Shown here in pieces: positions 33,263 through 46,300 of a stretch of 64,000 nucleotides of DNA; position 1 is the stretch's first letter; each line of letters starts with the position of its first letter. Location: contig JAGUCH010000001.1 in NCBI GenBank assembly GCA_019096065.1, forward strand, positions 3,348,001-3,412,000, in the 5' to 3' direction. A program made the position numbers and the translations under genes. This DNA comes from Paracyclopina nana (taxonomy: Eukaryota; Arthropoda; Copepoda; Cyclopoida; Cyclopettidae). The notes beneath the pieces are model-generated. The model saw nothing but the letters and a program-made list of their open reading frames with translations. It did no database searches and was not told the origin of the DNA.

Positions 33263-36049
33263 ATGCCCGGGCCGGGGACGCCGGGCTTTTCGGGCTCGTT
33301 TCATGGCCCGTCCCCAGGGCCGCCGCACACGCCGGGCCCGCCCCAGCTGGTCCCCTGCGGCCCGCCCTCGGGGCCACACGGCGGCAATGGGCCCGGCTTC
33401 GTCGGTAGCCCGGCGGGCAACTCGGGCTCGTCCACGCCCGGGCCTTGCGGGCCGCCAATGTCGATAGGCATGCCCATGCCCCCGGTGTCGTCGTCGTGTC
33501 CGCCCATGAATTGTGGCCCCGGCACCCCCAACCACTGTCCGCCGCCCAACAACTTTCACCAGCCACCTACCAGCCACTTCAACGGTATCGGCTCGTGCGT
33601 GCCAAATTCGCCATCAAACTGCGGCCCACAGGGGCCGGGAGGGCTGCATTTGCGCGGCCAGTCGCCGAGCCGGCCGGGCTCGTCGGGGCCGCCGTACGTG
33701 CCCACCTCCGGCTCCCCCTTCCCCTTCGGACCCAACCCACCCCCGATGATGGGCCCGGGTGGGCCGCCACCGCCTCACATGGGACCCATGCCTGGGGGTC
33801 CACCCCCACCTCATCACCAATTTTTGGGGCCACCGGGACCCCCCAACTTTGGACCTCATGGACCTCCTCCCGGCATGCATCCTGCCATGTCACCCCACGG
33901 CCCGATGGGACCCCACGGCCCTCCCCACGGCCCACCTCACGGTCCCATGGGCCCGCACTGTCCGCCTCCCTTCATGGACCGCATGGATCCAGGGTAAGTC
34001 AAGCATCATCATCACCATCATCATCATCGATCCATCGATCGATGTGACTCATTTCGCTTAAAAACACTCCTAAAGGAAAGCTGCTGCCGATGAGCGTATT
34101 CAACGAGAGTGTACACGCTTCCCTTGCAGGTTTCGGCCCTCCAGGCGGCCAATGCCAATGCCTCAACCCGACTACCGGATCCACGAGATGAACAAAAGGC
34201 TGCAACAGAGAACCGATGACTCCGACAACCTGTGGTGGGACGCCTTTGCTACAGAGTTCTTCGAAGACGATGCCAACCTCACTCTCACGTTTTGTCTCGA
34301 AGATGGGCCCAAACGATACAGTAGGAATATGCTGGGCATTTTGAGCAAGCTCACTCACAAAAATTCTTACTATTAGGTATTGGTCGCACTCTGATCCCCC
34401 GCTACTTTCGGAGCATCTTCGAGGGCGGCGTGACGGACTTGCGGTATGAATTGCGACACCCCAAGGAATCCTTTCACAACACTAGCATAACTATGGACTG
34501 TGATCAGTGTGTCGTGGCTACCCTGCACGGGAAGCCCATGTTCACCAAGGTAAGCCACACTCACACCGCGGCAGGGCCGAAAAAGGGCGCCTAAGTGACG
34601 TGTTTCTTTCCATTGTTGAAGGTATACACCGAGGGTCGGCTGATAGTCGAGTTTACGTTTGACGACATGATGCGGATCCGATCGTGGCACTTTGCTGTCC
34701 GAAATCACCGCGAACTCATACCAAGGTCCATTCTGGCAATGCAAGAACCCGGGATGATCGAGTCCTTGTCCAAGAATATCACTCGACAAGGCCTCACCAA
34801 TACTACTCTTAACTACCTCAGGGTAAGCAGAGCCGTCCGCACTTCCTCGATAAAAGTTTGCAAATCAATTTTTTCCAGCTGTGCGTCATCCTTGAGCCAA
34901 TGCAGGAACTCATGTCAAGGCATAAAGCGTACGCTCTCAGCCCAAGAGATTGTTTGAAAACCACGCTATTCCAAAAGTGGCAAAAAATGGTCGCACCCCC
35001 AGGTAAGAAAAGAAAGAATAACCCCGCTTATTTGTCTCGAATGCCCGCTGACCCCGGATTTTTCCTCAGTCTGCTTTGCTATGTTTTCGCAACTCCTCAA
35101 AAGCAGCCGTTCAGTTTTGATTTTTTGTTCTATTTTTTCTGGCCCCAAATCAGGAGGTTCGCCGAGAGATGCTCCAGGAGGACGAGGAGGCTCGGGGCCG
35201 CCCTCGAGGCGTGGAGGGGGGCGTGGCAGACTAGGATCAAGTCCTCACCACTTTGACCTCGCTGAGGACATAGGTAGGATTCCTGATCGAAGGGGAACCT
35301 CGTGAGTTAGGGCCTTATTTTTTAATTATCTTTTTTTGTGTCTTTTTCAAAGAGGAGGAGATTAAAAAATCGGATTTACTTTGGGGGGCTATTATGTGAC
35401 TAAGGCAAAAAGACTAGCAGCTTAGGTGGACTAATATTATGGTGAAGGCAGGATACTGACCCTCTTCTGCATATTTCAGAGACTTCAAGGCCGACCAAAA
35501 ATAGGCGTAAGCGGAAAGGGGCAGCCAGCGCTGCAGCAACAGGTCCCGGTGGGGGCATGGGCGGCAAGAAGCGATCACCTGGACCAAATTTCTCATTAGC
35601 TTCTCAGGTAAATAGTTTTACATGCATACTGCTCCTTGTCTACCTTCGCGCCCAGAGCCGTTGAGACACAACGAGCAACGTTCGCTTGGGAGAGTTGGTC
35701 GAAACCACCATGTCATTCTTCGCACGTTTCTCAACTTTTTTAGCCAAAAATTGAAACAAAAACGGTGTCCTCCTTGCAGGATGTCATGGTGGTGGGGGAG
35801 CCGTCATTGATGGGCGGCGAATTCGGTGAAGAGGACGAGAGGCTGATCAGTCGCCTAGAAAATGCCCAGTATGACCCCGCAGCACAAGCAGCTCAAGCCG
35901 CCGCTCAAGGACCCATGATAGATGACCCCAGTGGCTTCAGTGGCCCACCCGGCGGAGGTTGGGGACCTCCGGGAGGCCCGCCGCCCTCGGGGCCACCAGG
36001 TGGCTTGAAAATGGAGCCGGACATCAAAAAGTCTCCGAAAAACTGTTAA
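33263..36049 (+). CDS. Ldb1: LIM-domain-binding protein (LDB/Chip/NLI)
   Basis: Exons 33263-33993, 34130-34320, 34377-34549, 34622-34822, 34879-35002, 35154-35273, 35480-35607 and 35780-36049 give 645 residues. LDB is a nuclear adaptor that dimerises and bridges LIM-homeodomain and GATA factors to distant enhancers. Visible parts are a ~240-residue Pro/Gly/His-rich N-terminus, the dimerisation domain (DNLWWDAFATEFFEDDA, RTLIPRYFRSIFEGG, LCVILEPMQELMSRHK), an Arg/Gly-rich insert, a nuclear localisation signal (KNRRKRK), and the LIM-interaction domain (DVMVVGEPSLMGGEFGEEDE). The first in-frame ATG is 33263; the frame is open back to 33107 without an ATG, so an upstream coding exon is possible. 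A Pro/Gly-rich N-terminus also occurs in Drosophila Chip. Confidence 0.95.
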
Positions 36050-37338
36050 CACTGGCTCTACGCGATTGGTGCACAAAACTAAAAAGTTACCAAAGACAAT
36101 TCCTCACAGATCTGTGTACTACTATCCACATATAGTGTAAATGTGAATTCTTCGTGTCGTCGACGATGAAGAAAAAAAAGTACCGACTGTCTTTGAGGTA
36201 CGAAGGAAAGACATTCGGCACCAAGCCACACATCAAAAAGAAAAAAATGTTCCATTATTGCTACCACGATCTAGTCTCTTAAAAACAAAAATATTGTACG
36301 AAGTATGTATACTTTTTAGCCGCCACCGCGCGTTGATCACCTTTTAAAAACGAATCGCTGAAAAAAATTCCTCTGACTTTAGTACAATTCCCTACACTTC
36401 TACAACTGTCCAAACTACAACATTTCCCCCAAAATAACCGTATTATGATTATTATTATTATTAACGTACAAAGTGAGCTATCGCGACCAAAAATTATCAT
36501 CAAACCAACTACAACACATCATTTGAAAGAATGTATGCCAAGTTTTAATTGTGTTGGATTGACACACTTTTTAATTCCCAACTACAAAGCATCCCTTGGA
36601 GAACAATTATTGGGTGGAGCGAGCTGTTGAAAAAAAGGATATCACAACAACGTTATGAAGCCTACTTTTCGCCTCTTTCGTACTACGTCACTGTTGCCTA
36701 ATATTTCTTTTTCAAGTTCCATGCCGTTGTGGCATGAGAGTCAAGCTGGAAACTCAAATACGTACGAATGTAGAATGACGACACCCATCTCAAAACAATT
36801 ACCATTCTGTTGCCAAAGTTACAAGCTATAAAAATTGAATTGCCCCAGAAGCCCCTAGTTGTATCCCGTCTTCATTTCTTGGTTTGACGCTACTACCTAT
36901 ACAAATGCTATTATGCACATTAAAGAGGCAAAATTGAAGAACAAAAGAGGCTACTACAAAAACCTTGTCAATCCAGAAATAAATGTCTTTTGTGATTTGA
37001 ATCTTGTGGGTATCACTGCGTAAACATCCTTTTCTTTTGCAAATGATGGGTGCAAGTGGTGCATCTGGGTTTTAGCCAGAGACCTTTGTTGAGCAACTCT
37101 TTAGACCTCAAAAAGAGGTCACCAAGCAACGTATTGTCACTATAAACCAAAGTAAGAAAGGTTTTCCTTAATAATTGATGAAAAAACGGACAAAGTCAAG
37201 GCTACCAAAAAAGCGAGCCATCGTCACAGAAACCGAGTAAAGTAAAATGATTGTGAAAGTATTCGCACAACAACGATGACTGTAAACACACGATTGGCAG
37301 GTAATCATAAACGCATTTAGCATCAAGTTGCTGTGATA
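36050..37338. other. Intergenic, LDB 3' UTR and promoter of gene A
   Basis: 1.3 kb, AT-rich, no supported gene. The first half is probably a long LDB 3' UTR. Confidence 0.5.
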
Positions 37339-40300
37339 ATGACGCATTTTTTAGTATTCTTGCCGTTTGCCTGCATAATTGCCAGCATACAAGCAAATTG
37401 TGGATTCTCAAGCATAACTGCTTTAAACGCCCCAGTCGGCTTAGAGGCCGACCTTACAAATGGCAACGTTGTCAATGAAGGCGAAGCCGCGAATTTCACT
37501 TGCTCAGGCACAAACGAATTTCTGGATCCAGCATCGTCGTCAGACAACAAGCTAGCAGTAACATGTAACGCTGACGGGACATTCACAGCTCCATCATCAT
37601 GGCCCTCATGTAAAGTCAAATGCCCCGTTCCGGATCCTGACCCGGCTTCCGGATTTGCAACTCCGAATGGTAAGATGCGACCAAAGGACCCAAATCTGGC
37701 GTTATAGCAAAGTACTTTTCAGTTGAGGTAATTGAGGTGGGCGAAACGTACACGTTGACTTGTAATGAAACTGAAGCTGAAATTGATGCTACAATGACTA
37801 ATTCGATTACCTTGACATGCGGAGCGAATGGTACTTTTACGCCTGAAATTATTGGTACTTGCACCATTCCGGCAATTTGTGGTGATCCTCCGGATCCGGA
37901 CAGCGCTGCAACCGGACTAGTGTACGACAACTCTACGTATCCTGTCAGAGCGTACAGATACGCTATGTTTTCTTGCAACGAGTCTACCTTAATCACTGAC
38001 GAGGGGAAAAGCGTTTCGCTACTCTGTCAGAGTGATGGCTCGTACGAGACGAAAACCTGGCCTGTGTGTCGATATCCTAACAAATGCATTGACTACGTAC
38101 CTTTGCCATCATTAGAGTCCGGACTCGCAGATTCGACCTCAGCTGTGAATCTCGAGGGGGAGGAGGCAATTTACGAATGCTTAGGTGCTCCTCAGTACCT
38201 AGTCAACGGAATCGATCCAGATTTCAGAATGAGCTGCGCAAAAAATGGGTCGTTTCCCACGCCAGTTTGGCCTAAATGCATAGATCCGAGCACCACGACA
38301 ACCACCACGACAACTGAGAAGCCGCTGGCTCCCTGCAAATGTATTGGAGATTTGGCTGTATCTGTAGCCAGAACCATTCTTGACAATTTCTGCCGTGATC
38401 CTGACATCCCAGGGAACATTTTCCACTATGGCGGATACACGCCTTCGAGCCGAAAACGATGCGGCACTCGCTCACCCAGCAATCCGACATTACAAGACCA
38501 TTGTTTTTGCACCACTGTGGAGGAACAAGCGCGTAAGAGCAGCACACCGATAATTTGCACTTCCTTCTGATGAAGCCTCGTTTTTGCCACTTTTCCAGAA
38601 CAATCATTTCTGATGACAATAGCCTTGAAAACCGAGCCATGGCAGTGGACGCTGAACTACAAAACGCCATCTAATGTCAGCTTCCTGATGACATCCACTT
38701 CTCCGATGTACCTAGATTACAAGCTCCGAATCGAAAAAGCAGTAAGACATATGGGTTACAACTTTCAGTGGAAGATATCCCTTCATATGATACGCACTCC
38801 CTTACACTCTACTTATGCTCGTACTGCTTTTCATTTTTCATGCCTGCTTCAGAACCTGCGAGATTCAGGCAGTGGCCAGGTGTCCAGCGACACAGAAATC
38901 GCGAAATTTGTGCTGTGCAGTTAGGCTCAATAGTCTTAACCAAGTAAGTGCACGCCCCACGTCCATATAGAGACACAAACATCGCGAAATTTGAAACTTT
39001 TTGTGGCGCAGTGGCGCAGGGGTCAACAGCCATTAATAAAGTCCACAAACACTTGTGGCTTGTGGGCGTGTGAATGCAATTTTTTATTTGAAACCTCATG
39101 TGGCGCAGTGGCTCAGTGGCGCAGACGTCAACGACCATTTAATAAAGTCCGCGCGCGCTATTGGCGGGCATGTGACTGCCATTTTTTATTTGAAACCTCA
39201 TGTGGCGCAGTGGCTCAGTGGCGCAGGGGTCAACGACCATTAATAAAGTCCGCGCGAGCTATTGGCGGGCATGTGAATGCCTTTTTTAATTTAAACCTCA
39301 TGTGGTGCAGTGGCTCAGTGGCGCAGAGGTCAACGACCATTTAATAAAGTCTGCGCGCGCTATTGGCGGGCATGTGAATGCCATTTTTTATTTGAAACCT
39401 CATGTGGCGCAGTGGCTCAGTGGCGCAGGGGTCAACGACCATTAATAAAGTACGCGCGCGCTATTGGCGGGCATGTGACTGCCATTTTTTATTTGAAACC
39501 TCATGTGGCGCAGTGGCTCAGTGGCGCAGGGGTCAACGACCATTAATAAAGTCCGCGCGAGCTATTGGCGGGCATGTGAATGCCTTTTTTAATTTAAACC
39601 TCATGTGGTGCAGTGGCTCAGTGGCGCAGAGGTCAACGACCATTTAATAAAGTCTGCGCGCGCTATTGGCGGGCATGTGAATGCCATTTTTTATTTGAAA
39701 CCTCATGTGGCGCAGTGGCTCAGTGGCGCAGACGTCAACGACCATTTAATAAAGTCCGCGCGCGCTATTGGCGGGCATGTGACTGCCATTTTTTATTTGA
39801 AACCTCATGTGGCGCAGTGGCTCAGTGGCGCAGGGGTCAACGACCATTAATAAAGTCCGCGCGAGCTATTGGCGGGCATGTGAATGCCTTTTTTAATTTA
39901 AACCTCATGTGGTGCAGTGGCTCAGTGGCGCAGAGGTCAACGACCATTTAATAAAGTCTGCGCGCGCTATTGGCGGGCATGTGAATGCCATTTTTTATTT
40001 GAAACCTCATGTGGCGCAGTGGCTCAGTGGCGCAGGGGTCAACGACCATTAATAAAGTACGCGCGCGCTATTGGCGGGCATGTGAATGCCTTTTTTAGTT
40101 GAAACCTCATGTGGCGCAGTGGCTCAGTGGCGCAGAGGTCAACGACCATTTAATAAAGTCTGCGCTCGCTATTGGCGGGCATGTGCATGAGCTACGACAA
40201 CTTTTTTCGTAAGGTAAGACAAGTAAGTTACGAAAAAGTTGAGTTGATGAACAGGGCATTAATGTCTTATGTTTTCTTAAACTTAATAATCTTAGGTTAC

Positions 40301-43300
40301 TTTCAGTTTGTTAGGTTACAAAAAAGTAACTTAATGCTAGCTACTTAGACAAAATCCATTTTTAGGCCCTGTTCACCTGCATTATTATCAGCAAAATAAC
40401 GCGCGATATTATGATGAAATTTGCAAATATGTGGTATTTGTAAAATCATTTTTCAGATTTTGACTTCGGGATCGGTATATTGGTACCAAAAGCCATCCTA
40501 CACCAATATAAAAATTCTCAGTTTCTCAGTATTTCTCTCCAATATTTTGCCAAAATAACGGCCATAATAAGCAGGTGAACAGGCCCTTAGCTTCTTAGCT
40601 AAGTAGCCCTATATGTACATATAAGCCGCGATTTCATTGGAGACTGAACTGTGAATTCTTACTAAGACAAAAATGACTTGTGTTATGTTTAATAGTGTTA
40701 AGTAACATTCAGATAGTACACGTTTACAAGGCTGTTGTCATATTGCCGGAAAAAGCTAAACTAAGGTAAAATTAGATAAGCTAAGGTAAAAATTACATAA
40801 GCATGCAGTTAAGTAGAAGTACCGCACGATGCGCAAGTTCTCTCTCTTGCGAACCCTAGGGTGTTCATCTATGCCTCGTTTCCTTAAAATCTTACGACAG
40901 CCTTAAACGAAATGCTTAAGTTTTTGTACTTCTGACTAATCAAAACACTTCTAGCTCATATGACCAAAAGAGGTCGGAAAAGCGGTCTAACTGAAGCTAT
41001 GAAAAGTGATTAAAAATGATCAGTTCAGAAAAAGGAGGCTTAAGTAAAACGCAATTTGACGGAAGGAAAACCTTGGTAGGCGAACACAGCATAAATGAGT
41101 AAACATTTCGCATTGCGTTATACTTCTACTACTAAACTGCTAATAAAACGCGAAATTCTTGACCACCAAGTCAATTTTGAGTCAAAATGTCAGTTGCAGT
41201 TGATAGTTTGAGTCAAGTTGACTATTTTCACTCAACTTGAGTTTGCAAGAGCAAAAACTTGCGCATCGCGTTATGCTACTACTAAATTGTGGACAAAGGC
41301 TAATGCCCTGTTCATGTACGCCCCAAACTCCTTAGGAAAATGCAAGAAAAACACCTCAAGGAAAGGAAAATTTTATTACTATTAGCTGAGACGGCTGAGC
41401 AGTACATAAGCTCCGACCTCATAATATCCATGATTTTTCATTGCTAGCTGATTTAGAGGAAGATAATGAACATTATCCATCTACAAGTGGATAATGATCA
41501 TTATACCTTACATGAGCCTAGCGCCATCTATTTCATACCAATATGAAAGAAAAAATGGGAAAGAAACTCTAAGAATCGAACCCGGGACAGCCGATTAGAG
41601 TGCCGACGCTCTACCAATGAGCCAGCTATGTATTCCTTGATTCAGGCAGTTTTTTGGTAATATAATCTAGCTGTACAATAAGCAGCCGAGCCGGTACAGG
41701 CAGCATCTTTGCTGAACAGTGCTGCTTACAGCTAGAGTCATTGGGTCATCTTAGCTGACCGCGTGGCATGCGCTCATCATCCCTTTCCAGGTGGCAGTGC
41801 GCACTGCAAAAGTACGTGACAAAGCGAACTACTGAATTTAAGGCAATTTTGTCCTTAAAATTGCACAAAAAAAAACAACCAAAACTGAATTTGGGAATAT
41901 GCATAAATGTAGGGGGTAGCTAATAGTAATAGCATTATACGCCTTTAGGCTGTCGGAAAACACGAATTATTTTTTAGTGTCTCGTGACAATCACTCGTTC
42001 GCTGCGCTCACTCGTGATCTGTCACTTGACACTAAAAAATAATTCGTGTTATCCTCCAGCCTAGCGGCGTATAATGCTATATTAGCAATTAATTAGAAGC
42101 ATAAGGCGATGCGCAAGTTTTCGCTTTTGCGAATTCAAATTGAGCAAGGTGCCAAAACTAACTGAAACTAGCATATTTTATGGCAACCTTTTTTTTTGAG
42201 CTAGGAGCGGAACTCGCGTAACGTGAAAAATAGCCAGAGCGAAATTGCATTTTTTGACAAAGGCCAAACTTTGGCCTTTATTTCACCTAGTTTTGACCTG
42301 ACAAGTCTCCTAGTGCCAAAACTAACTGAAACTAGCATATTTTATGGCAATTTTTTTGAGCTAGGAGCGGAACTCGCGTAACGTGAAAAATTGCCAGAGC
42401 GAAATTGCATTTTTTGACAAAGGCCAAACTTTGGCCTTTGTTTCACCTAGTTTGACCTGACAAGTCTCCTAGTGCCAAAACTAACTGAAACTAGCATATT
42501 TTATGGCAACCTTTTTGAGCTAGGAGCGGAACTCGCGTAACGTGAAAAATTGCCAGAGCGAAATTGCATTTTTTGACAAAGGCCAAACTTTGGCCTTTAT
42601 TTCACCTAGTTTTGACCTGACAAGTCTCCTAGTGCCAAAACTAACTGAAACTAGCATATTTTATGGCAATTTTTTTGAGCTAGGAGCGGAACTCGCGTAA
42701 CGTGAAAAATTGCCAGAGCGAAATTGCATTTATTGACAAAGGCCAAACTTTGGCCTTTGTTTCACCTAGTTTGACCTGACAAGTCTCCTAGTGCCAAAAC
42801 TAACTGAAACTAGCATATTTTATGGCAACCTTTTTGAGCTAGGAGCGGAACTCGCGTAACGTGAAAAATTGCCAGAGCGAAATTGCATTTTTTGACAAAG
42901 GCCAAACTTTGGCCTTTATTTCACCTAGTTTTGACCTGACAAGTCTCCTAGTGCCAAAACTAACTGAAACTAGCATATTTTATGGCAACCTTTTTGAGCT
43001 AGGAGCGGAACTCGCGTAACGTGAAAAATTGCCAGAGCGAAATTGCATTTATTGACAAAGGCCAAACTTTGGCCTTTGTTTCACCTAGTTTTGACCTGAC
43101 AAGTCTCCTAGTGCCAAAACTAACTGAAACTAGCATATTTTATGGCAATTTTTTTGAGCTAGGAGCGGAACTCGCGTAACGTGAAAAATTGCCAGAGCGA
43201 AATTGCATTTTTTGACAGAGGCCAAACTTTGGCCTTTATTTCACCTAGTTTTGACCTGAGTGCGCGAACTTTATTATTGGTCATTGACCCCTGCGCCTCT

Positions 43301-46300
43301 GAGCCACTGCGCCACATGAAGTTTCAAATAAAAAATGGCATCCACATGCCCACAAGCCACAAGCGTGCGCGAACTTTATTATTGGTCATTGACCCCTGCG
43401 CCACTGAGCCACTGCGCCACATGAAGTTTCAAATAAAAAATGGCATCCACATGCCCACAAGCCACAAGTAAGGCGAACTTTATTATTGGTCATTGACCCC
43501 TGCGCCACTGAGCCACTGCGCCACAAGAAGTTTCAAATAAAAAATGGCATCCACATGCCCACAAGCCACAAGCGTGCGCGAACTTTATTATTGGTCATTG
43601 ACCCCTGCGCCACTGAGCCACTGCGCCACATGAAGTTTCAAATAAAAAATGGCATCCACATGCCCACAAGCCACAAGCGTGCGCGAACTTTATTATTGGT
43701 CATTGACCCCTGCGCCACTGAGCCACTGCGCCACATGAAGTTTCAAATAAAAAAATGGCATCCACATGCCCACAAGCCACAAGCGTGCGCGAACTTTATT
43801 ATTGGTCATTGACCCCTGCGCCACTGAGCCACTGCGCCACAAGAAGTTTCAAATAAAAATGGCATCCATATGCCCACAAGCCACAATCGCGCGCAGACCG
43901 GGCAGGCGTTAGAGGGTGCGTAGGCTAGCTACTCGCGGCCATTGACCCCTGCGCCACTGAGCCACTGCGCCACCAATTGTAGGCGCAAGTCATTCTGTGT
44001 GCCTGCTCTGGGCTGGCCTGTATGGCACAAGTTTCGCGATTTCTGTGTCCCTGGACACCTGGCCACTACCGAGATTCATTAGGACGTACATTATTCATTT
44101 TGATGCATTCATTCACCGTTCAATGAAAGCATTTGGAAACGATAGCATGTTATCTCAAAATATTGTTGCTTTGCAGATTGACGAGGTGTTTTACAGTAGT
44201 CCTGTATCTGGAGACTACATCAGAGCACAAGTCGTTAAATTCTATAAAGGCGGAGACATTCCTCTAGGCACGTTCCCTAATGAAGAGCCAACCACGACCA
44301 CGACAACCACTACAACAACAACGACAACTATTACATGCGACCCTCAACTCCTGGTCGATCTTAATGTTCCAACGCACTTAGCTACAACTACCACAGCTCC
44401 TGTGGCCGCGGGAGATAGCGTGGAGTACAAATGCAGTGGAGCAGGAGAGGTAGAAATTACCAATCAATATCAGGAGAATCACATTCAAATAAATCAGCCT
44501 TCCCCAGACATTGTTCACAGATGCTGCTCCCGACGGGCGAATTGTTGCAGGAAACAAAGTCACATTGACATGTGCAACTGATGGCCTTTCTTATAGTGGC
44601 GCACCAACTCCTTGGCCTTCGGACTGCAGAAGTCTCACCGAGACTTGCACGCTGCCAACTCCAGTGGCAGATTCAGGCATGGATGCCCAGCCAGCAGGAA
44701 CAGCTGATCCTGGAGTGGGAGGAACCCTCACATTTTCCTGCACAGATCCTGCGCACGAACTAGATGATGGCTCAGGGGCGACCAGCTATACAGTTTCTTG
44801 CTTGGCTTTTGAAGCAGCCGCAGATCCTGGGTATGAGGTGAAGATCAACGAGGATCCCGCTAATTGGCCCAAATGCGCAGCTCCCACAGCAAAGCGAAAG
44901 CGGAGGCAAATCATTCCCGTACAATATCAGTTCATAAATGTCCTCGTTGATGTTCAATTTTTGGATGCTAACACTACTAGCTTAACTGACGTGGAGTAAG
45001 GCTACATTGAATCATTATTTGTAATTCTAACTTTAAAAAATCTCATTAGATCTGTTTACAACGATATGGGAGGCAGCAGTGGCATTTTAACCGAGGGCAT
45101 TATCATCGATAAGGGGAATTGCCCCAATACAACCTGTTTCGTTACAGATGGTGAAAGCTATTTACAATAAAATATCCCTTCTTAGGCTGACCTCCATTTA
45201 TACTGGCCTTTCAGAGCTGCCCGTGTGCGATAACAGCTTCTTTAACGGCGTGTCCGATCTGTACGAGATTGTGACCAAAAATGGAATTTACGAGAAGCCC
45301 CCCACCCCTTTGACCCAGGCACAAATCGACGGGGGAATAACTTTGCCGCCCTACACAGAGGTGTTTATGCAAGCTGGAGATTTGGCAGAGCTGAGATGCA
45401 AAGAAAGCACACCAACAAGATTACCCCTCACGGATTTGGCAGACGACGACCCGACGGACTATACCATTACCGCCTTTTGCATGGCACCACAAGTTGATGG
45501 GATTAGCGGAAGGTAAAAAAAAACATAGTGTACTCGAGCATTAAATAATTGATGCTCTGGGCGTGGTACATGCATATTAATGAAATTATCCAGGCTCAGT
45601 CTGGAAATGAAAGCTGCATGACCATTTGCAGTATTTTTACGCGAGAGCTCATTTGTTTTTATGCCCCGCTGCAGGCAAAGTAATAGCCAGAGTATGCTGA
45701 AAAATGCTAATTCTCGCCCTAGAATCAACTTGAGAAATGTGCCCGAGTGCGTCCCAGTATGCATTGATCCGCTGCCAGAGGCTCCTTTCGACACTGATTT
45801 GCTCCTGACGTCTGTAATCCCCAGGGCGAACCCAGATCAACGAAGAAATTTGTCCGATTACGGCAGCGAGGCGAAGCCCATGTTTTCAGGGGACAGATTG
45901 GAGTATTCTTGCCGAACTGAATATTGGGGGCTTTTTGGAGGCCTGGATATTACTCACGACTCCTTCAAGTAAATTATTTTCTGAGCAAGGCTGTTAACCA
46001 CAGGAATAGTTATATCTTCATTATAGGTGCAACGATGAGGGATTATATGACGCGCCAGGGCCAACTGACGTTTGGCCGTTGTGCTCTCCTCAACAAGGAA
46101 GTAAGTTAAAGCTTCTTTTTGGAACACCTACAGCTGAATTGTGGAAAAATAATTACTCATGCTATGCAGACCAAATCTTTGCTGAATTTGACAACGGCAA
46201 TTTCAACTAGATTACGAAACCTGGAGGAAATGAAATCATAAAAATGGAAACGCAGCAAAATAAGGCCTCTTTTGATGGTAGAACATATACATCTCAAGGT

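Larger units (their letters stand above)
38868..44069. mobile_element. Foldback-type DNA transposon, non-autonomous, 5.2 kb
   Basis: The two ends are inverted copies: GTGGCCAGGTGTCCAG at 38872 and its complement at 44050-44065, extending about 40 bases through ACAGAAATCGCGAAA. Each end itself can form a small hairpin (GTGTCC...GGACAC). Inside lie an array of ~102-base repeats at the left, an array of ~160-base repeats, and an inverted array related to the left one at the right. A perfect 9-bp direct duplication flanks it. Drosophila FB elements have the same plan (long inverted ends made of tandem repeats, 9-bp duplications) and belong near the Mutator group. No transposase frame is visible, so it would move in trans. 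It sits inside an intron of gene A. Confidence 0.85.

Noticed and set aside
33035-34047. Long frames on both strands across the LDB Pro/Gly-rich exon
   Set aside because: Shadows caused by high GC; only the GHFGGPGG frame continues in phase into the LDB domain.
38855-38924. An extra gene A exon starting after TGCTTCAG at 38852
   Set aside because: It would run into the transposon end; skipping it joins the SEA halves in frame from 38741 to 44177.
39055-40102. Repeated open frames of 60-117 residues in the 39-40 kb array
   Set aside because: They are the same repeat unit read through in different frames; there are no independent starts, splice sites or domain features.
43181-43812. Open frames in the 43.2-43.8 kb array
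   Set aside because: Also repeat read-through, the reverse complement of the left array.
39000-43975. CRISPR-like array
   Set aside because: Units of 102-160 bases are contiguous without unique spacers, and the genome is eukaryotic.
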